Positions 1-8,767 are shown, counted from the stretch's first letter. The stretch: DNA of 64,000 nucleotides from Streptomyces sp. Root1304 (GCF_001426405.1 NZ_LMEP01000012.1:15948-79947); one strand, 5' to 3'. Made by a program: numbers and translations. The notes: generated from the letters alone by a model not told the origin.

Positions 1-50
1 CCGGGCGTCCAGGTCGTTCGTACAGTGGCGCGCTCCACCTGGACGCCCGG
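1..50. terminator. Perfect 14-bp inverted repeat at the window edge, probable terminator of an upstream gene
   Basis: Bases 1-14 are the exact reverse complement of 37-50, with a 22-base loop. No gene fills it. The most likely role is transcription termination of whatever lies left of the window. There is no T-tract, as is common in Streptomyces. It could also be part of a larger repeat cut by the window edge. Confidence 0.4.
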
Positions 51-169
51 CACCGCGCCTGCTCCACGGTGTGTGGGTCGACGGCAGACGGGATGGGAGT
101 TGGGGTGGATGGCGGGCGAAGCCTGCATATGCACGTGCAGCCTGGGTCCGGGCTGGCACAGTTCTCGCT

Positions 170-910
170 GTGGCCAAGAAGAAGCAACCCGTCCCGGATG
201 ACCTCGGGCTCATAGAGATCATGCACGAAGCGGCCGAGCACGCCGCAAGGCATCTCAGGTCAGCCCAGATCCTGCTTACTGCAGGAGAGTGGCCCGACAG
301 CTTCGTCCTAGCGACGTTGGCATTTGAGGAGCTCGGCAAAGCTCACTTGTGCCTGGGGCCTCTCATCATGCGGCCAGAGCATCGGCCGGCGAGTGAAGAG
401 ATTTTTCAGAAGGGCTTCGCAGGGCACACCGAGAAGCTCAAGATGGCTCATTTTGCCCTGATAGCGGCAGCTTCGGAGGATCCGCCTCCTGCTGCGGCCC
501 AGCTCTTTCGGGAGATCGACCAGCTTGCCAAGAGTTCCAACGAGACGAAGTTCAGAGGGCTGTATGTCGACTACGCGAGCGACGGCCCGCTCTTGCCCAC
601 GGTGGTCAGCGAGGAGGACGCGCGATGGATGGTCGGCAACGTCCAGCTCCTCCTGGACACGATGCGGCAGTACCTCCTGAAGGAACCGCAGGTTTTCGCC
701 GCCTTCCTGGAACAGTGGCGCGCTCACGTGGACTTCGATGTGCTTGTAGCGATGGAACCGGATGAGAGCATCGCTGTCGGCCGGTCAATGTTGCGGCGAG
801 CGCCAGACGCGGGCATCCCAGACCTCTTGGCGACGTTCTGGGAAGCCGCTCAGGCGACCGAGCGCCACAACGCGAGTGCTGATGGCGGCGAGGCCCCGAG
901 GAGCAGCTGA
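170..910 (+). CDS. AbiV-family (HEPN-like) putative abortive-infection protein
   Basis: About 246 residues from the GTG at 170. An upstream GTG at 71 and an ATG at 221 are also in frame and no start has a convincing ribosome site. The core has an N-terminal helix with A-x-L-A-F-E-E-L-G-K, a hallmark of the AbiV family, and the K-F-R-G-L-Y-V-D-Y stretch typical of the same family. The rest looks all-helical. AbiV of Lactococcus aborts phage infection by blocking late translation; HEPN proteins are often RNases, but no canonical R-x4-6-H motif is obvious here. The gene has more A/T at third positions than its neighbours, which suggests recent acquisition beside the conserved mtrAB block. No partner antitoxin gene is visible in the window. 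Family assignment is moderately sure; a phage role is inferred. Confidence 0.6.
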   Translation: MAKKKQPVPDDLGLIEIMHEAAEHAARHLRSAQILLTAGEWPDSFVLATLAFEELGKAHLCLGPLIMRPEHRPASEEIFQKGFAGHTEKLKMAHFALIAAASEDPPPAAAQLFREIDQLAKSSNETKFRGLYVDYASDGPLLPTVVSEEDARWMVGNVQLLLDTMRQYLLKEPQVFAAFLEQWRAHVDFDVLVAMEPDESIAVGRSMLRRAPDAGIPDLLATFWEAAQATERHNASADGGEAPRSS

Positions 911-1054
911 GGCTTGACCATGGGCCGTAGGCGGCCGCGCGGGGTACGGTTCTGGGCGACCACGGGGGCCACGGGGGTGACATCCATGACTGACATCAAC
1001 ACCCACGGACACGGACGGTCATCAGTAGCCGCTCCGGGACGATGCCGCAGGTCA

Positions 1055-1068
1055 GTGAGGTATCTCAC
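1055..1068. promoter_or_regulatory. Small palindrome upstream of mtrA, possible operator
   Basis: GTGAG-GTAT-CTCAC lies about 42 bases before the mtrA start, within the 199-base gap between the AbiV-like gene and mtrA. It is symmetrical and could be a regulator site or part of the mtrA promoter. I cannot name the regulator. Confidence 0.25.
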
Positions 1069-1109
1069 CAGCCGCCTTACGACTGATACGGAAATGGGAT
1101 GATGTCGAT

Positions 1110-1787
1110 ATGAAGGGACGCGTTCTTGTCGTCGACGACGACACCGCACTGGCCGAGATGCTCGGCATCGTGCTGCGGGGTGAAGGGTTCGAGCCGTCGT
1201 TCGTCGCGGACGGTGACAAGGCGCTTGCGGCGTTCCGGGAGGCCAAGCCTGACCTGGTGCTGCTCGACCTGATGCTGCCGGGGAGGGACGGCATCGAGGT
1301 GTGCCGGCTCATCCGGGCGGAGTCGGGTGTGCCGATCGTCATGCTCACGGCCAAGAGCGACACGGTCGACGTGGTCGTGGGGCTGGAGTCCGGGGCCGAC
1401 GACTACATCGTCAAGCCGTTCAAGCCGAAGGAGCTCGTCGCCCGTATCCGGGCACGGCTGCGGAGGTCCGAGGAGCCGGCGCCGGAGCAGCTCACCATCG
1501 GTGACCTGGTCATCGACGTGGCAGGGCACTCCGTGAAGCGGGACGGGCAGTCCATCGCCCTGACCCCGCTGGAGTTCGACCTGCTGGTCGCGCTGGCGCG
1601 CAAGCCGTGGCAGGTCTTCACCCGTGAGGTCCTGCTGGAGCAGGTCTGGGGTTACCGGCACGCGGCCGACACCCGGCTGGTGAACGTGCACGTCCAGCGG
1701 CTGCGCTCGAAGGTCGAGAAGGACCCCGAGCGCCCGGAGATCGTGGTGACCGTCCGTGGCGTCGGTTACAAGGCGGGACCGAGCTGA
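1110..1787 (+). CDS. mtrA: Two-component response regulator MtrA
   Basis: This 225-residue OmpR/PhoB-type regulator has a receiver domain (about 3-115) with the acidic pair D9-D10, phospho-acceptor D53 in L-L-D-L-M-L-P and the conserved Lys near 102. A winged-helix DNA-binding domain follows (about 128-222), ending V-T-V-R-G-V-G-Y-K. MtrA is a conserved actinobacterial regulator of cell division, cell wall and development, and in Streptomyces also of antibiotic production. The stop is one base before the mtrB start, so the two are co-transcribed with their cognate sensor and accessory lipoprotein. The ATG at 1110 is chosen because the receiver begins immediately after it. Confidence 0.97.
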   Translation: MKGRVLVVDDDTALAEMLGIVLRGEGFEPSFVADGDKALAAFREAKPDLVLLDLMLPGRDGIEVCRLIRAESGVPIVMLTAKSDTVDVVVGLESGADDYIVKPFKPKELVARIRARLRRSEEPAPEQLTIGDLVIDVAGHSVKRDGQSIALTPLEFDLLVALARKPWQVFTREVLLEQVWGYRHAADTRLVNVHVQRLRSKVEKDPERPEIVVTVRGVGYKAGPS

Positions 1788-1788
1788 C

Positions 1789-3858
1789 ATGAGTACAGGC
1801 AGTACTGCTCCGAAGCCCGGGGACCCGGGAGTCCGTACGGGGCGGGCTGCCGGACCGGGGCGGGGGGGCTCGCGTTCCGGCCGCCTGCCGCGTGGCGGAC
1901 GGCTGCTCCAGGACGGGGCGCCCGGCGGGCCGGTCCTCCGGCTCTTCGCCCGGTGGGTGCGCCGGCCGTTGCTGCCCGCTGTGCGGCTGTGGCGGCGGAA
2001 CATCCAGCTGAGGATCGTCGCGGGCACCCTGCTGATGTCCCTCGGGGTGGTGCTGCTGCTCGGCCTCGTCGTCATCGGCCAGGTCCGCAACGGTCTGCTC
2101 GAGGCCAAGGAGAGGGCGGCCCAGAGCCAGGCGGCCGGCGGGTTCTCGGCTGCCCAGGACCGGGCGGCCACCACCTCCTCGTCCCCCGGGCAGCAGGACG
2201 GGGGGCGGGCCGGTGCCTCGGTGAACTGGCGCTCCACGCTCGTCGAGCAGCTGGCGAGTGGCGGGCAGAGCGCGTTCAACGTGGTCGCGCTCTCCCTCGA
2301 CACCGGTGACGCCGCGAGCCGTGGCGCCCGCGCGTCCGGCGAGGTCGACCCGACCGCGAGCATCCCCGCCGAACTGCGGCACTCCGTCGCCCAGGGCACG
2401 GACACCGTCCAGCAGTTCAGCCGCATCCACTACACCAGCGGCAAGGCGTCCGAGGCCGGGCTCGTGATCGGCAAGCGGCTGAACGACGCCGACGGCGACC
2501 AGTACGAGCTGTACTACCTCTTCCCGCTGACCCAGGAGGAGGACTCCCTCACCCTGGTCAAGACCACGCTGGCGACCGCCGGGCTCTTCGTCGTCGTCCT
2601 GCTCGGCGCCATCGCCTGGCTCATGGTGCGCCAGGTCGTCACCCCCGTACGGATGGCCGCCGGGATCGCCGAGCGGCTCTCCGCCGGGCGCCTCCAGGAA
2701 CGGATGAAGGTCACCGGCGAGGACGACATCGCGCGGCTCGGCGAGGCCTTCAACAAGATGGCCACCAACCTCCAGCTGAAGATCCAGCAGCTGGAGGAGC
2801 TGTCGCGGATGCAGCGGCGCTTCGTCTCCGACGTCTCGCACGAGCTGCGCACCCCGCTGACCACGGTCCGGATGGCCGCCGACGTCATCCACGACGCCCG
2901 CGTCGACTTCGACCCCGTCACCGCCCGATCCGCCGAACTCCTCGGCGACCAGCTCGACCGCTTCGAGTCGCTGCTCTCCGATCTCCTGGAGATCAGCCGC
3001 TTCGACGCGGGCGCGGCCGCCCTGGAGGCCGAGCCGATCGACCTGCGGCAGGTCGTGCGCCGGGTCATCGGCGGCGCCGAGCCCCTCGCCGAACGCAAGG
3101 GCACCCGGATCGTCGTCGTCGGCGACAAGCAGCCGGTGGTGGCGGAGGCCGACGCCCGCCGCGTCGAGCGGGTGCTGCGCAATCTCGTCGTCAACGCCGT
3201 CGAGCACGGTGAGGGCCGGGACGTGGTGGTGAAGCTGGCGGCCGCGGGCGGCGCCGTCGCCGTCGCGGTGCGCGACTACGGCGTGGGACTCAAGCCGGGC
3301 GAGGCGACGCGGGTGTTCAACCGCTTCTGGCGCGCCGACCCGGCCCGTGCGCGCACCACCGGAGGGACCGGGCTCGGGCTGTCGATCGCCGTCGAGGACG
3401 CGCGGCTTCACGGCGGCTGGCTGCAGGCCTGGGGCGAGGCCGGTGGCGGTTCGCAGTTCCGGCTCACCCTGCCGCGTACCGCGGACGAGCCGCTGCGGGG
3501 CTCCCCGATACCGCTGGAGCCCGAGGACTCGCGGCGTAACCGTGAGCAGGCGGCCGTCGCCGGGCGGGCGCACGAGAACGCGCGCCTGGCGGCCGTACCG
3601 GCGCAGCCCGCCGGGGACCGGCCGCAGCTCCCGGTACCGCCGAGGCTGCCCGCCCCGCCGCGGGCGACCGTCGATCCGACGGCGCTGCCCGGCAGCGGAG
3701 CGCGGGTCGTGGCACGGACGACGGCGGACGCCGACGGGGCCGGGAGCACGACGGGAGCCGGAGCGGCGGCCGGGAGCACGGCGAGCGCGGGGGCCGGTCC
3801 GGGGGCGGCCGGCGGGAACGGAAACGTGGAGCGGGAGGACGGAACACGTGGGCGCTGA
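1789..3858 (+). CDS. mtrB: Sensor histidine kinase MtrB
   Basis: About 689 residues from the ATG at 1789, one base after mtrA. Two membrane helices (about 74-98 and 258-285) flank an extracytoplasmic sensor segment. A HAMP linker follows, then a HisKA domain with the phospho-acceptor His near 351 in V-S-H-E-L-R-T-P-L, then a HATPase_c domain whose N box (L-V-V-N-A-V-E-H) and G boxes (G-V-G-L, G-T-G-L-G-L) are visible. The last 120 residues or so are low-complexity Pro/Ala/Gly-rich, a tail common in streptomycete orthologues. It phosphorylates MtrA. The 3' end overlaps lpqB by 11 bases, indicating translational coupling. Confidence 0.96.
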   Translation: MSTGSTAPKPGDPGVRTGRAAGPGRGGSRSGRLPRGGRLLQDGAPGGPVLRLFARWVRRPLLPAVRLWRRNIQLRIVAGTLLMSLGVVLLLGLVVIGQVRNGLLEAKERAAQSQAAGGFSAAQDRAATTSSSPGQQDGGRAGASVNWRSTLVEQLASGGQSAFNVVALSLDTGDAASRGARASGEVDPTASIPAELRHSVAQGTDTVQQFSRIHYTSGKASEAGLVIGKRLNDADGDQYELYYLFPLTQEEDSLTLVKTTLATAGLFVVVLLGAIAWLMVRQVVTPVRMAAGIAERLSAGRLQERMKVTGEDDIARLGEAFNKMATNLQLKIQQLEELSRMQRRFVSDVSHELRTPLTTVRMAADVIHDARVDFDPVTARSAELLGDQLDRFESLLSDLLEISRFDAGAAALEAEPIDLRQVVRRVIGGAEPLAERKGTRIVVVGDKQPVVAEADARRVERVLRNLVVNAVEHGEGRDVVVKLAAAGGAVAVAVRDYGVGLKPGEATRVFNRFWRADPARARTTGGTGLGLSIAVEDARLHGGWLQAWGEAGGGSQFRLTLPRTADEPLRGSPIPLEPEDSRRNREQAAVAGRAHENARLAAVPAQPAGDRPQLPVPPRLPAPPRATVDPTALPGSGARVVARTTADADGAGSTTGAGAAAGSTASAGAGPGAAGGNGNVEREDGTRGR

Positions 3859-5710
3859 CTCCCGGGAGGGGTTCGTGGGACGTGGGGGGCGGGCGCGTGT
3901 GGCGGTGCTCGCCGCGTGTGGCGGGCTCCTGGTGAGCGGGTGCGCGACCATGCCCGACAGCGGCGAGGTACAGCCGGTGCGGGGCACCAACCAGGGGGAC
4001 TCGCAGGTACGGGTCTACGCCGTCGCGCCCCGGGAGAACGCGGACGCGGACGAGATCGTCGACGGCTTCCTCGAAGCCATGACCAGCGACGACCCCGGTT
4101 TCTCCACCGCCCGCAAGTACCTGACGAAGAAGGCCGCGGGGAGCTGGAAGCCGGAGCAGAGCATCACCGTGCTCACCACCGCCCCCAACCGTGAGCAGGC
4201 CGACCGCAACGCCGACCCCGACAACCAGGGCCGGGCCTATCCGCTCTCCGGGCGCAAGATCGCGACCGTCGACGCCCGCCACGCCTACCAGCCGATCAGC
4301 CCCGCCGAGTACGTGCAGGCGATCCACGTGGTGCAGCAGCCCACCGGCAACGGCAAGGGCAAGGAATGGCGGATCGACAGCCTCCCGCCCGGCTTGGTGC
4401 TCGGCGAGGCCGACTTCCTGCGCAACTACCGGTCGGTCAACAAGTACTACTTCGCCTCCAGGGAGGACTGGGTCGTCGCCGACCCGGTCTACATCCGGCA
4501 GCGGCAGGACCCCGTCACCCGGATGGACCCGGTGACGCAGACGGTCAAGGCACTCCTGGAGGGTCCGACGAACTGGCTGAAGCCGGCCGTCGACTCCAGC
4601 TTCCCCTCCGGTACGGAGCTGCGGGAGGGCGTCACCACGCTGACCACCGACGACCAGTCCACGCTGAAGGTGCCGCTCAACGCCAGGGCGGACAGGGTGA
4701 GCGGCGACGTGTGCCGGCGGATGGCGGCGCAGCTGCTGTTCACGCTGCGCGACCTGACCTCCGTACGCGTCGAGCAGGTGGAGCTCCAGGGGACGAAGGG
4801 CTCGCTGTGCCGCCTCGGCAAGGACCAGGCCAGGGAGTTCGCCGCCGTCCGGAACACGGACCAGGAGGAGAACCCGTACTTCGTCGACGAGCACGGCAAG
4901 CTGATGATGCTGGACGTCAGCAGCAAGCAGGCGGACGTGCCCGCCGAGGTGCCGGGCCCGCTGGGCAAGGACACCGCGCAGCTCGGGTCGGTCGCCGTCG
5001 ACCGGGGTGAGACCCGGGCCGCCGGGGTCGGGATGGCCGGACGCGAACTGTTCGTCTCCTCCATCACCACCGAGCAGGAGCCCGCGCCCTCGGTCCTCAG
5101 CAGCAGGGCCGCCAAGCCCACCGACCGGCTGTCCGCGCCCAGCTGGGACGGCCGGGGCGATCTGTGGGTCGCCGACCGCAACCCCGCCGCGCCCCAGCTG
5201 TGGATGGTGCCCGACGGCACCGGCGATCCCGTCAAGGTGAGTACGCCGTGGCTGGCGGACGACGCCCGGATCGAGTCGCTGCGGGTCTCCGCCGACGGGG
5301 TCCGGATCGCGCTCGTGGTCACCAGGGGCGAGCGCACCACCCTGCAGATCGGCCGGATCCAGCGGGAGACCACGGAGGCGGCACCGGTCGTCTCGGTGCT
5401 CGACCTCCAGCCCGCCGCGCCCCGGATGGAGTCGGTCACCGCCGTCTCCTGGGCCGGTCCGAGCCGGCTCGTCGTCGTCGGCAGGGAGGCGGGCGGCGTC
5501 CAGCAGATCCGCTACCTCCAGACCGACGGCTCGACCTCCGCGACCTCGGTGCTCCCGGGGCTGAACGGGGCCAACTCGGTGGCCGCCCCGCACACGGACA
5601 CCGCGCCGCTGGTCGCCTACTCCGGCAACGACGGCATCGTCCGGCTCGCGCCCGGCGCGAACTGGCAGCCGCTGGTCAAGACGGGGCACGCGCCGGTCTA
5701 CCCCGGGTAG
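3848..5710 (+). CDS. lpqB: Lipoprotein LpqB, accessory to MtrAB
   Basis: The GTG at 3848 gives a 620-residue lipoprotein precursor. A short signal peptide ends in the lipobox L-V-S-G-C with lipidated Cys32. The next ~180 residues match the LpqB N-terminal region followed by a GerMN-type domain (around P-V-T-Q-T-V-K-A-L-L-E-G-P, about 218-330), and the C-terminal half is the LpqB beta-propeller region. In mycobacteria LpqB binds the extracytoplasmic part of MtrB and modulates its signalling. The overlap with mtrB and conserved order mtrA-mtrB-lpqB support the same role here. Confidence 0.95.
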   Translation: MGADSREGFVGRGGRARVAVLAACGGLLVSGCATMPDSGEVQPVRGTNQGDSQVRVYAVAPRENADADEIVDGFLEAMTSDDPGFSTARKYLTKKAAGSWKPEQSITVLTTAPNREQADRNADPDNQGRAYPLSGRKIATVDARHAYQPISPAEYVQAIHVVQQPTGNGKGKEWRIDSLPPGLVLGEADFLRNYRSVNKYYFASREDWVVADPVYIRQRQDPVTRMDPVTQTVKALLEGPTNWLKPAVDSSFPSGTELREGVTTLTTDDQSTLKVPLNARADRVSGDVCRRMAAQLLFTLRDLTSVRVEQVELQGTKGSLCRLGKDQAREFAAVRNTDQEENPYFVDEHGKLMMLDVSSKQADVPAEVPGPLGKDTAQLGSVAVDRGETRAAGVGMAGRELFVSSITTEQEPAPSVLSSRAAKPTDRLSAPSWDGRGDLWVADRNPAAPQLWMVPDGTGDPVKVSTPWLADDARIESLRVSADGVRIALVVTRGERTTLQIGRIQRETTEAAPVVSVLDLQPAAPRMESVTAVSWAGPSRLVVVGREAGGVQQIRYLQTDGSTSATSVLPGLNGANSVAAPHTDTAPLVAYSGNDGIVRLAPGANWQPLVKTGHAPVYPG

Positions 5711-5748
5711 CCCTGGGCGGGCCCGGGTGCTTCCGGCGGAGACGTCTC

Positions 5749-5826
5749 GCGTACGCGGGTGGGGCGCGTGGGGCGTACGCGGGTGGCAACCGGCGTACGC
5801 CGGTGCCTTCTCGGCGCACGCCGGCG
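5749..5826. repeat. Short degenerate direct repeats after lpqB
   Basis: The 14-mer GCGTACGCGGGTGG occurs exactly at 5749-5762 and 5773-5786, and related GGCG-C/T-ACGCCGG units follow at about 5792-5805 and 5813-5826. The units are partly palindromic around GTAC. They sit in the 210-base gap between lpqB and the comF-like gene. No clear terminator was found here, so this may be an operator array or slippage-derived sequence. Confidence 0.55.
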
Positions 5827-5920
5827 TCCTACCTGACGTACTTCGGGGGTGGCCGGGTTCGCCGGCCGGGGGTTTTCCACAGGGGTGGCAGGGGAGCCCG
5901 CGGAGGCGCAGAGTGGAGCC

Positions 5921-6730
5921 ATGCGGGGGTGGTGGCGCGAGATCGCCGGGCTGGTGCTGCCGGTCGCCTGCGGAGGCTGCGGCGTACCGCGGACGGAGCT
6001 GTGCCCGTCGTGCGCGGAGGTCCTGACCGGGGCGGGGGAGGGGCCGCGCGGGGTGCGCCCCTCGCCCGAGCCCGCCGGGCTGCCGGAGGTGCACGCCGTC
6101 GCGCCGTACGAGGGCGCCGTGCGGGAGCTGCTGCTCGCCCACAAGGAACGCGGGGCGCTCGGGCTCGCCGGACCGCTGGGCGGCGCGCTGGCCGGGGCCG
6201 TGGAGGCAGCGGCCGGGGCCGCCGAGGGGCCCGTGGCCCGCCCGCTGCTCCTCGTACCGGTGCCGTCCTCACGGCGCTCCGTGCGGGCGCGTGGCCACGA
6301 TCCGACGCGGCGGGTCGCCCGGGCCGCGGCGGCCCGGCTGCGGAGCGCGGGGCGGCCGGCGCGGGTCGTGCCCGTGCTGAGGCAGCGGCGACACGTGGCG
6401 GACCAGGCGGGGCTCGGGGCGCGCGGGCGGCTCGCCAACCTCGCCGGGGCGCTGGAGGTCGTGCCGGGCGGAGGGCGGCTGCTGCAGGCCGGAAAGGTGG
6501 TTCTCGTGGACGACCTGATGACCACGGGGGCCTCGCTGGCGGAGGCTGCGCGCGCCATCGGAGCCGTACACCTTCCGTTCATTCCTGGAATACCGCACGG
6601 CTTACCGGTCGGTTCGGCGCAGCGCGGATTCGAACAGCTGGTGGCGGCTGTGATCGCATCCTCTCCCGCCTCGTTCGAAATAAACCGGAACTCGCCAGGA
6701 ACTTGGATCGTTGCAGGTGGTGAGAGGTGA
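5921..6730 (+). CDS. ComF-family phosphoribosyltransferase-like protein
   Basis: About 269 residues from the ATG at 5921. An N-terminal zinc-finger-like part has two Cys pairs (C-G-G-C and C-P-S-C) near residues 18-33, typical of ComF. The C-terminal half is a type-I phosphoribosyltransferase fold with the PRPP-loop signature V-V-L-V-D-D-L-M-T-T-G-A-S-L. ComF supports DNA uptake in competent bacteria; in streptomycetes its role is unknown. The C-terminal part after A-R-A-I-G seems longer than I remember for orthologues, but the closing S-F-E-I-N-R-N segment is conserved. It stands alone between lpqB and the hpf leader. Confidence 0.85.
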   Translation: MRGWWREIAGLVLPVACGGCGVPRTELCPSCAEVLTGAGEGPRGVRPSPEPAGLPEVHAVAPYEGAVRELLLAHKERGALGLAGPLGGALAGAVEAAAGAAEGPVARPLLLVPVPSSRRSVRARGHDPTRRVARAAAARLRSAGRPARVVPVLRQRRHVADQAGLGARGRLANLAGALEVVPGGGRLLQAGKVVLVDDLMTTGASLAEAARAIGAVHLPFIPGIPHGLPVGSAQRGFEQLVAAVIASSPASFEINRNSPGTWIVAGGER

Positions 6731-7023
6731 AAGCACCCGAACGGAGGTATGTCGCGGTAGCGGGTGCCGACACCCGTCCGAAGGGGCTATGTTCGGTTGT
6801 GAGGAATGGTGAATGCCATCGCTCGCCGAATACATGGTTGCGCCTACAGGACAGGAGTTCAGGGCGAATTAACCTCTTGTCGATGGGGTGGGGATCTTGT
6901 CGACTGGGGAGGAGGAGGTGAAAGTCGCCAAGTCCGAGCTCCGGTAACCACCGGAGTCTGGTGCAAAGGGAGCAGCCCGGCGGCCAAGGAGCCGATCCGG
7001 GCGATCCGGGAACGGAGTTCTGC
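6731..7023 (+). promoter_or_regulatory. Structured leader region upstream of hpf with two hairpins
   Basis: This 293-base gap precedes hpf. It holds a 6-bp hairpin at 6761-6776 (stem CGGGTG, loop CCGA) and a 7-bp perfect hairpin at 6939-6956 (CTCCGGT-AACC-ACCGGAG), the latter 68 bases before the hpf start. The second could act in cis on hpf. Conserved hairpin motifs upstream of raiA/hpf genes are known in Actinobacteria; membership here is unproven. A Shine-Dalgarno-like GGAACGGAG lies just before the start. Confidence 0.45.
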
Positions 7024-7704
7024 GTGGACATCGTCGTCAAGGGCCGCAAGACCGAGGTGCCCGAGCGGTTCCGCAAGCACGTGGCCGAGAAGCTGAAGCT
7101 GGAGAAGATCCAGAAGCTCGACGGCAAGGTGATCAGCCTCGACGTCGAGGTGTCCAAGGAGCTGAATCCGCGGCAGGCCGACAGGTCGGACCGCGTGGAG
7201 ATCACCCTCCACTCCCGAGGCCCGGTGATCCGGGCGGAAGCCGCGGCAGGCGACCCGTACGCAGCGCTCGACCTCGCCAGCGACAAGCTCGAGGCACGAC
7301 TGCGCAAGCAGCACGACAAGAAGTACACCCGCCGTGGGAACGGCAGGCTTTCGGCGGCGGAGGTCGGGGACGTCGTTCCCGGTGCCGCCCAGCTCAACGG
7401 CGACGGACAGCTCGTCGCCGACGAGTCCGACAAGGTGCCCACCACGATGATGGGCTCGATCGAGGTCCAGGGCGAAGGCCCGCTCGTGGTCCGCGAGAAG
7501 ACCCACCGGGCCGCACCGATGACGCTCGACCAGGCGCTCTACGAGATGGAGCTGGTCGGGCACGACTTCTACCTCTTCGTGGACTCCGACACGAAGCAGC
7601 CGAGTGTCGTCTACCGGCGACACGCGTACGACTACGGCGTCATCCATCTGGAGAGCGACCCGCTCGCCGAGGGCGGCGGCGCCGGTGGTGCGCTCGGCGG
7701 CTGA
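7024..7704 (+). CDS. hpf: Long ribosome hibernation-promoting factor (HPF/RaiA)
   Basis: From the GTG at 7024 the protein has 226 residues. The N-terminal ~105 residues form the S30AE ribosome-binding domain (M-D-I-V-V-K-G-R-K-T-E-V-P-E start, basic K-Q-H-D-K-K end). A charged linker follows, then the C-terminal dimerisation domain (about 165-222) with the T-H-R-A-A-P-M-T-L-D-Q-A and Y-R-R-H-A-Y-D-Y-G-V-I-H-L motifs. The long form dimerises 70S ribosomes into inactive 100S particles in dormancy or stress. A strong terminator follows, so it is probably monocistronic. Confidence 0.95.
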   Translation: MDIVVKGRKTEVPERFRKHVAEKLKLEKIQKLDGKVISLDVEVSKELNPRQADRSDRVEITLHSRGPVIRAEAAAGDPYAALDLASDKLEARLRKQHDKKYTRRGNGRLSAAEVGDVVPGAAQLNGDGQLVADESDKVPTTMMGSIEVQGEGPLVVREKTHRAAPMTLDQALYEMELVGHDFYLFVDSDTKQPSVVYRRHAYDYGVIHLESDPLAEGGGAGGALGG

Positions 7705-7750
7705 CAGGCCGTCCGCCCGCACCACCCACACACACTCAGGTGTCCCTCAC

Positions 7751-7788
7751 GGTGCCCCTGGAGCGCTTCCGGCGCCCCCAGGGGCACC
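7751..7788 (+). terminator. Terminator after hpf
   Basis: An 11-bp perfect stem (GGTGCCCCTGG with its reverse complement at 7778-7788) encloses a 16-base loop. It lies 47 bases after the hpf stop. No U-tract follows, as usual in high-G+C actinomycetes. Confidence 0.75.
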
Positions 7789-7920
7789 ACCGTGCGCGCA
7801 CGGGAACACTCCGTCGCCGCCGCGGCATGAAATCATGGCGTGCACGCCAACCGGTGCTCTTAGGGCAGCGGTTGGAGGACCGGAAACGAATTCAGGCCAC
7901 GGCCTTCAGGGGGAGGAACG

Positions 7921-8673
7921 ATGGCGGACAGCTTCGGGCCGGTGCTCAGCGGGCGCGAGCACGGTGGCGCGGTCCCGGAGGGATCGGATTCGGACAGCGG
8001 TGCATTCCGCAAGGAACCGATCCGGGTCCTCGTCGTGGACGATCATGCCCTCTTCCGCCGGGGGCTCGAGATCGTCCTCGCCCAGGAAGAGGACATCCAG
8101 GTCGTCGGAGAGGCCGGTGACGGGGCCGAGGCCGTCGACAAGGCGGCCGATCTGCTGCCGGACATCGTCCTGATGGACGTACGGATGCCCCGGCGCGGCG
8201 GCATCGAGGCGTGCACCTCCATCAAGGAGGTGGCTCCCAGCGCGAAGATCATCATGCTGACGATCAGCGACGAGGAGGCGGACCTCTACGAGGCGATCAA
8301 GGCGGGAGCCACGGGCTACCTCCTCAAGGAGATCTCCACCGACGAGGTCGCGACGGCCATCCGCGCGGTCGCGGACGGGCAGTCCCAGATCAGCCCCTCG
8401 ATGGCGTCGAAACTCCTCACCGAGTTCAAGTCGATGATCCAGCGCACCGACGAGCGCAGGCTGGTGCCCGCGCCCCGGCTCACCGACCGTGAGCTGGAGG
8501 TGCTGAAGCTCGTCGCGACGGGGATGAACAACCGGGACATCGCCAAGGAACTCTTCATCTCCGAGAACACCGTGAAGAACCACGTCCGGAACATCCTGGA
8601 GAAGCTCCAGCTGCACTCCCGGATGGAGGCCGTGGTCTACGCGATGCGGGAGAAGATCCTCGAGATCCGCTGA
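7921..8673 (+). CDS. NarL/LuxR-type response regulator without adjacent kinase
   Basis: 250 residues from an ATG preceded by a good ribosome site (GGGGGAGGAACG). A 32-residue variable N-terminal extension precedes the receiver, which has D40-D41 and phospho-acceptor D86 in L-M-D-V-R-M-P. The LuxR-type helix-turn-helix (about 186-240) carries L-T-D-R-E-L-E-V-L and E-N-T-V-K-N-H-V. No histidine kinase gene is nearby, so it is an orphan regulator. Regulated genes are unknown. The extension before the receiver is longer than the usual NarL-family start. Confidence 0.9.
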   Translation: MADSFGPVLSGREHGGAVPEGSDSDSGAFRKEPIRVLVVDDHALFRRGLEIVLAQEEDIQVVGEAGDGAEAVDKAADLLPDIVLMDVRMPRRGGIEACTSIKEVAPSAKIIMLTISDEEADLYEAIKAGATGYLLKEISTDEVATAIRAVADGQSQISPSMASKLLTEFKSMIQRTDERRLVPAPRLTDRELEVLKLVATGMNNRDIAKELFISENTVKNHVRNILEKLQLHSRMEAVVYAMREKILEIR

Positions 8674-8703
8674 GCCGGAGCCGGAGCCGGAGCCGGAGCC
8701 GAA
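8674..8703. repeat. Hexanucleotide microsatellite after the regulator stop
   Basis: Immediately after the TGA of the preceding regulator, GCCGGA is repeated four times, then GCCGAA. The unit is six bases, so read-through of the stop would add an Ala-Gly run in frame. It probably arose by slippage. Confidence 0.7.
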
Positions 8704-8767
8704 GCCCGGCCCTGGCCCGGACCCCCGCTCCCGCCCACGCGCTCGGCCCTTCGGGCATCCCGTGCGC

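Noticed and set aside
5873..5881. TTTTCCACA resembling a DnaA box upstream of the comF-like gene
   Set aside because: Single isolated match; origins need clusters of boxes, and none is near.
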